Shown here: in pieces, positions 4,382 through 6,402 of the stretch
Layout of the letters: the number at the start of each line of letters is the position of its first letter
How positions within the stretch are numbered: the stretch's first letter is position 1
Source: Anaeromyxobacteraceae bacterium
GTDB lineage: Bacteria > Myxococcota > Myxococcia > Myxococcales > Anaeromyxobacteraceae
NCBI GenBank assembly: GCA_027349605.1
Contig: DAIEMM010000513.1
Coordinates: 1 to 6,402 of the forward strand
Length of the DNA stretch: 6,402 nt
Direction of reading: 5' to 3'
Made by a program: the position numbers and the translations under genes
The notes under the pieces: generated by a model
The model's input: the letters and a program-made list of their open reading frames with translations, nothing else
What the model was told of the DNA's origin: nothing
Database searches by the model: none

Positions 4382-6402
4382 ATGACGACCGTCCGGGCCA
4401 CCTGCCCCTTCGATTGTCCGGACGCCTGCGGGCTGCTCGTCGACGTGGAAGGCGACCGGGTCCGGAAGGTCCGCGGCGATCCCGACCACCCGTACAGCCA
4501 GGGCAGCCTCTGCCCGAAGGTGAACGGCTACGAGCGCAGCGTCCACGCCGAGGGGCGGCTCACCGTGCCGCTCGTCCGCGCCGGCGCGAAGGGGGAGGGG
4601 AGGTTCCGCCCGGTCTCCTGGGACGAGGCCATCGGCCTGGTGGCCAGGCGGCTCACGGAGACGGCGGCGGCTCACGGGCCCGAGTCGATCCTTCCGTACT
4701 CCTACGCCGGGACCATGGGGCTCGTGCAGCGCAACGCCGGCCACGCCTTCTTCCACGCGCTGGGAGCCTCGCGGCTCGACCGCACCATCTGCTCGCCCGC
4801 CAAGGGGGCGGGGTGGAGGGCGGTCATGGGCGACACGCTCGCTCCGCACCCAGACGAGGTGCTCCGGAGCGACCTGGCCGTCGTGTGGGGGCTGAACGCG
4901 GTCGCCACCAGCATCCACTTCGCGCAGCGGCTCAAGGAGGCGCGCCGCCGCGGGGCCGAGGCCTGGGTGATCGAGACCTACCGGACCCCCACCGCCGACC
5001 TGGCCGATCGGGCCTTCCTGGTCCGGCCGGGGAGCGACGGGGCGCTGGCCCTGGGCATGGCCCACGTGATCTTCCGCGACGGGCTGGCCGACCTGCCCTT
5101 CCTGCGCGCGAGCGCCCTGGGCTGGGAGCGCTTCCGCGACCAGGTCCTCCCGGAGTGCACGCCCGCCTGGGCGGCGGGGAAGACCGGGCTCGACGCGGCC
5201 ACCGTGGAGGAGATGGCGCGGCGCTACGCCGCGGCGCGCGCGCCGTTCATCCGCCTGGGGAGCGGCCTCTCCCGCTACGGCAACGGCGCCATGAACGTGC
5301 GCTGCATCACCTGCCTGCCGGCGCTGGTCGGCGCGTGGACCAAGCCCGGGGGCGGGCTGCTCTCGTCCACCAGCGGAAGCCAGGCCTTCGACGCCACCCT
5401 GGTCACCCGCGAGGACCTCCAGCCGCGCCCGACCCGGCTCGTGAACATGAACCGGCTCGGCCATGCCCTGAACGAGCTCGACTCCCCCCGGGTGATGGCG
5501 ATGGTGGTCTACGCCGCCAACCCGGCCGCGGTGACGCCCGACCAGGAGGCGGTGCTCCGGGGGCTCTCCCGGGAGGACCTCTTCACGGTGGTCCACGAGC
5601 GCTACCTGACCGACACCGCGCGCTATGCCGACGTGCTGCTTCCCGCCACCACGGCGCTGGAGCACGACGACCTCTACTGCTCGTACGGACAGTACGTGAT
5701 CCAGCGGGTCGCGCCGGCCATCGCCCCGGTGGGGCAATCGTGGTCCAACTGGGACCTCTTCCGCCGCCTGGCCGCCGAGATGGGGATCGGCCACCCCTTC
5801 TTCCGGCAGACCTCGCGCGACCTGGTGGAGGCGCTGCTCGCGAAGCCCGCGGCGCTGCGGGCCGGCATCGACGCCGGGGCCCTCGCGGAGGGGAAGGGGG
5901 TCGAGCTGGCCCTGCCGCCGGGCGCCAAGGCCGCCCTCCGCACGCCGTCGGGGAGGATCGAGATCGAGAACCCCCGCCAGCGGCACCCGCTGCCCCGCTG
6001 GCTGCCCAGCCACGAGGAGGACGGGGAGCTTCCCTTCCGCCTGGTGACGGGCGCCTCGGTGTGGGGGCTCAACTCCTCCTTCCGCGAGCGGCCCGAGCTG
6101 CGCGAGCGCGAGGGTGAGCCGGCACTCATGGTGAACCCGACCGACGCGGCGGCGCGCGGGCTCGGGGGTCCCCGGGTGGTGGCCTGGAACGCGCTCGGGG
6201 CGGCCACCTTCGCGCTCCGGGTCACCGACCGGACCCCGCCCGGCGTGGTCGTCGCCGAGGGAGTGCCCTGGCTGGCACACGTCCGCGGAGGGCGCACCGT
6301 GAACGCGCTCACCTCCCAGCGGCTCACCGACGAGGGGGCCGGCAGCACCTTCTACGACAACCGGGTGGACCTGCGCCCGGACGAAGATCCCCCCCTCCGA
6401 CG
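4382..6402 (+). CDS. Molybdopterin oxidoreductase of the DMSO reductase superfamily (3' end cut by window)
   Basis: The frame is open from ATG at 4382 to the window end, 673 codons plus 2 nt. The N terminus has the [4Fe-4S] motif C8-x3-C12-x3-C16-x27-C44, within TCPFDCPDACG and SLCPK. C137 in RTICSPAKGAGW falls where formate dehydrogenase FdhF has selenocysteine 140, so it is the probable Mo ligand. The centre (RLGSGLSRYGNG, YAANPAAVTPD, DTARYADVLLPATTALEHDD) and the C-terminal molybdopterin dinucleotide-binding domain (PFRLVTGASVWGLNSSF, MVNPTDAA, NALTSQRLTDEGAGSTFYDN) are in the usual order. The family normally ends soon after that last motif, so few residues are missing. No Tat or Sec signal is seen, so it is probably cytoplasmic. 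It resembles the formate-dehydrogenase-like YoaE-type group, but the substrate is unknown. ATG at 4373, in frame, has AGGTG (4364-4368) 4 nt before it and is an alternative start. Confidence 0.9.
   Translation, partial: MTTVRATCPFDCPDACGLLVDVEGDRVRKVRGDPDHPYSQGSLCPKVNGYERSVHAEGRLTVPLVRAGAKGEGRFRPVSWDEAIGLVARRLTETAAAHGPESILPYSYAGTMGLVQRNAGHAFFHALGASRLDRTICSPAKGAGWRAVMGDTLAPHPDEVLRSDLAVVWGLNAVATSIHFAQRLKEARRRGAEAWVIETYRTPTADLADRAFLVRPGSDGALALGMAHVIFRDGLADLPFLRASALGWERFRDQVLPECTPAWAAGKTGLDAATVEEMARRYAAARAPFIRLGSGLSRYGNGAMNVRCITCLPALVGAWTKPGGGLLSSTSGSQAFDATLVTREDLQPRPTRLVNMNRLGHALNELDSPRVMAMVVYAANPAAVTPDQEAVLRGLSREDLFTVVHERYLTDTARYADVLLPATTALEHDDLYCSYGQYVIQRVAPAIAPVGQSWSNWDLFRRLAAEMGIGHPFFRQTSRDLVEALLAKPAALRAGIDAGALAEGKGVELALPPGAKAALRTPSGRIEIENPRQRHPLPRWLPSHEEDGELPFRLVTGASVWGLNSSFRERPELREREGEPALMVNPTDAAARGLGGPRVVAWNALGAATFALRVTDRTPPGVVVAEGVPWLAHVRGGRTVNALTSQRLTDEGAGSTFYDNRVDLRPDEDPPLR

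Noticed and set aside
3025..6117. Plus-strand open frame of 1030 codons
   Set aside because: It crosses the zinc-ribbon gene, the antisense of the SDR and the molybdopterin gene in wrong frames. Its Arg/Pro/Gly-rich composition is typical of a GC-rich shadow frame.
3956..6280. Minus-strand open frame of 774 codons opposite the molybdopterin gene
   Set aside because: It has low-complexity His/Arg/Gly/Pro composition with no motif, while the plus strand encodes a well-recognised enzyme throughout.

Overview
The window is strongly GC-rich, with G or C at nearly every third codon position. It comes from a bacterium with respiratory c-type cytochromes and a molybdopterin oxidoreductase. The style fits Myxococcota or another deltaproteobacterial-type lineage. 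That placement is inference from composition and gene content, because no taxonomic marker gene is present.

Left part (1-713). The C-terminal end of an unrecognised plus-strand gene converges on, and overlaps by 18 bp, a small 72-codon minus-strand gene that has its own good ribosome binding site. To its right is an AT-richer patch holding an 11-bp tandem repeat. It ends at an isolated 3' half of a tRNA-Cys(GCA) gene: anticodon loop, T arm, acceptor 3' strand and CCA, with no matching 5' half. This is the usual scar of site-specific integration into the 3' end of a tRNA gene. DNA left of about 510 may therefore be the end of an integrated element and DNA to the right the resident chromosome. 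A weaker second tRNA-3'-end-like segment lies 152 bp further on.

Middle part (714-3325). Five genes run on the plus strand: a short exported HExxH metalloprotease-like protein; a zinc-binding anti-sigma factor with four predicted membrane segments; an ECF sigma factor whose start overlaps or abuts the anti-sigma stop; after a 92-bp gap with a possible promoter, an exported single-haem cytochrome c; and, 10 bp later, a small protein with two four-cysteine zinc ribbons. The likely reading is a membrane-held sigma factor with an adjacent cytochrome and zinc-ribbon pair that it may control. The link is inferred from position and one candidate promoter.

Right part (3326-6402). A minus-strand NAD(P)-dependent extended SDR (epimerase/reductase type) converges on the zinc-ribbon gene with a 20-bp gap. 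It is divergent from a large plus-strand molybdopterin oxidoreductase of the DMSO reductase superfamily, with an N-terminal [4Fe-4S] motif and a probable Cys ligand to Mo. That gene is open to the window edge and is probably almost complete. The two divergent start codons are only about 7-25 bp apart, so at least one promoter must lie inside the opposing gene.

Most of the window is conventional. The parts most worth a second look are the integration scar and the compact sigma/anti-sigma/cytochrome/zinc-ribbon module.
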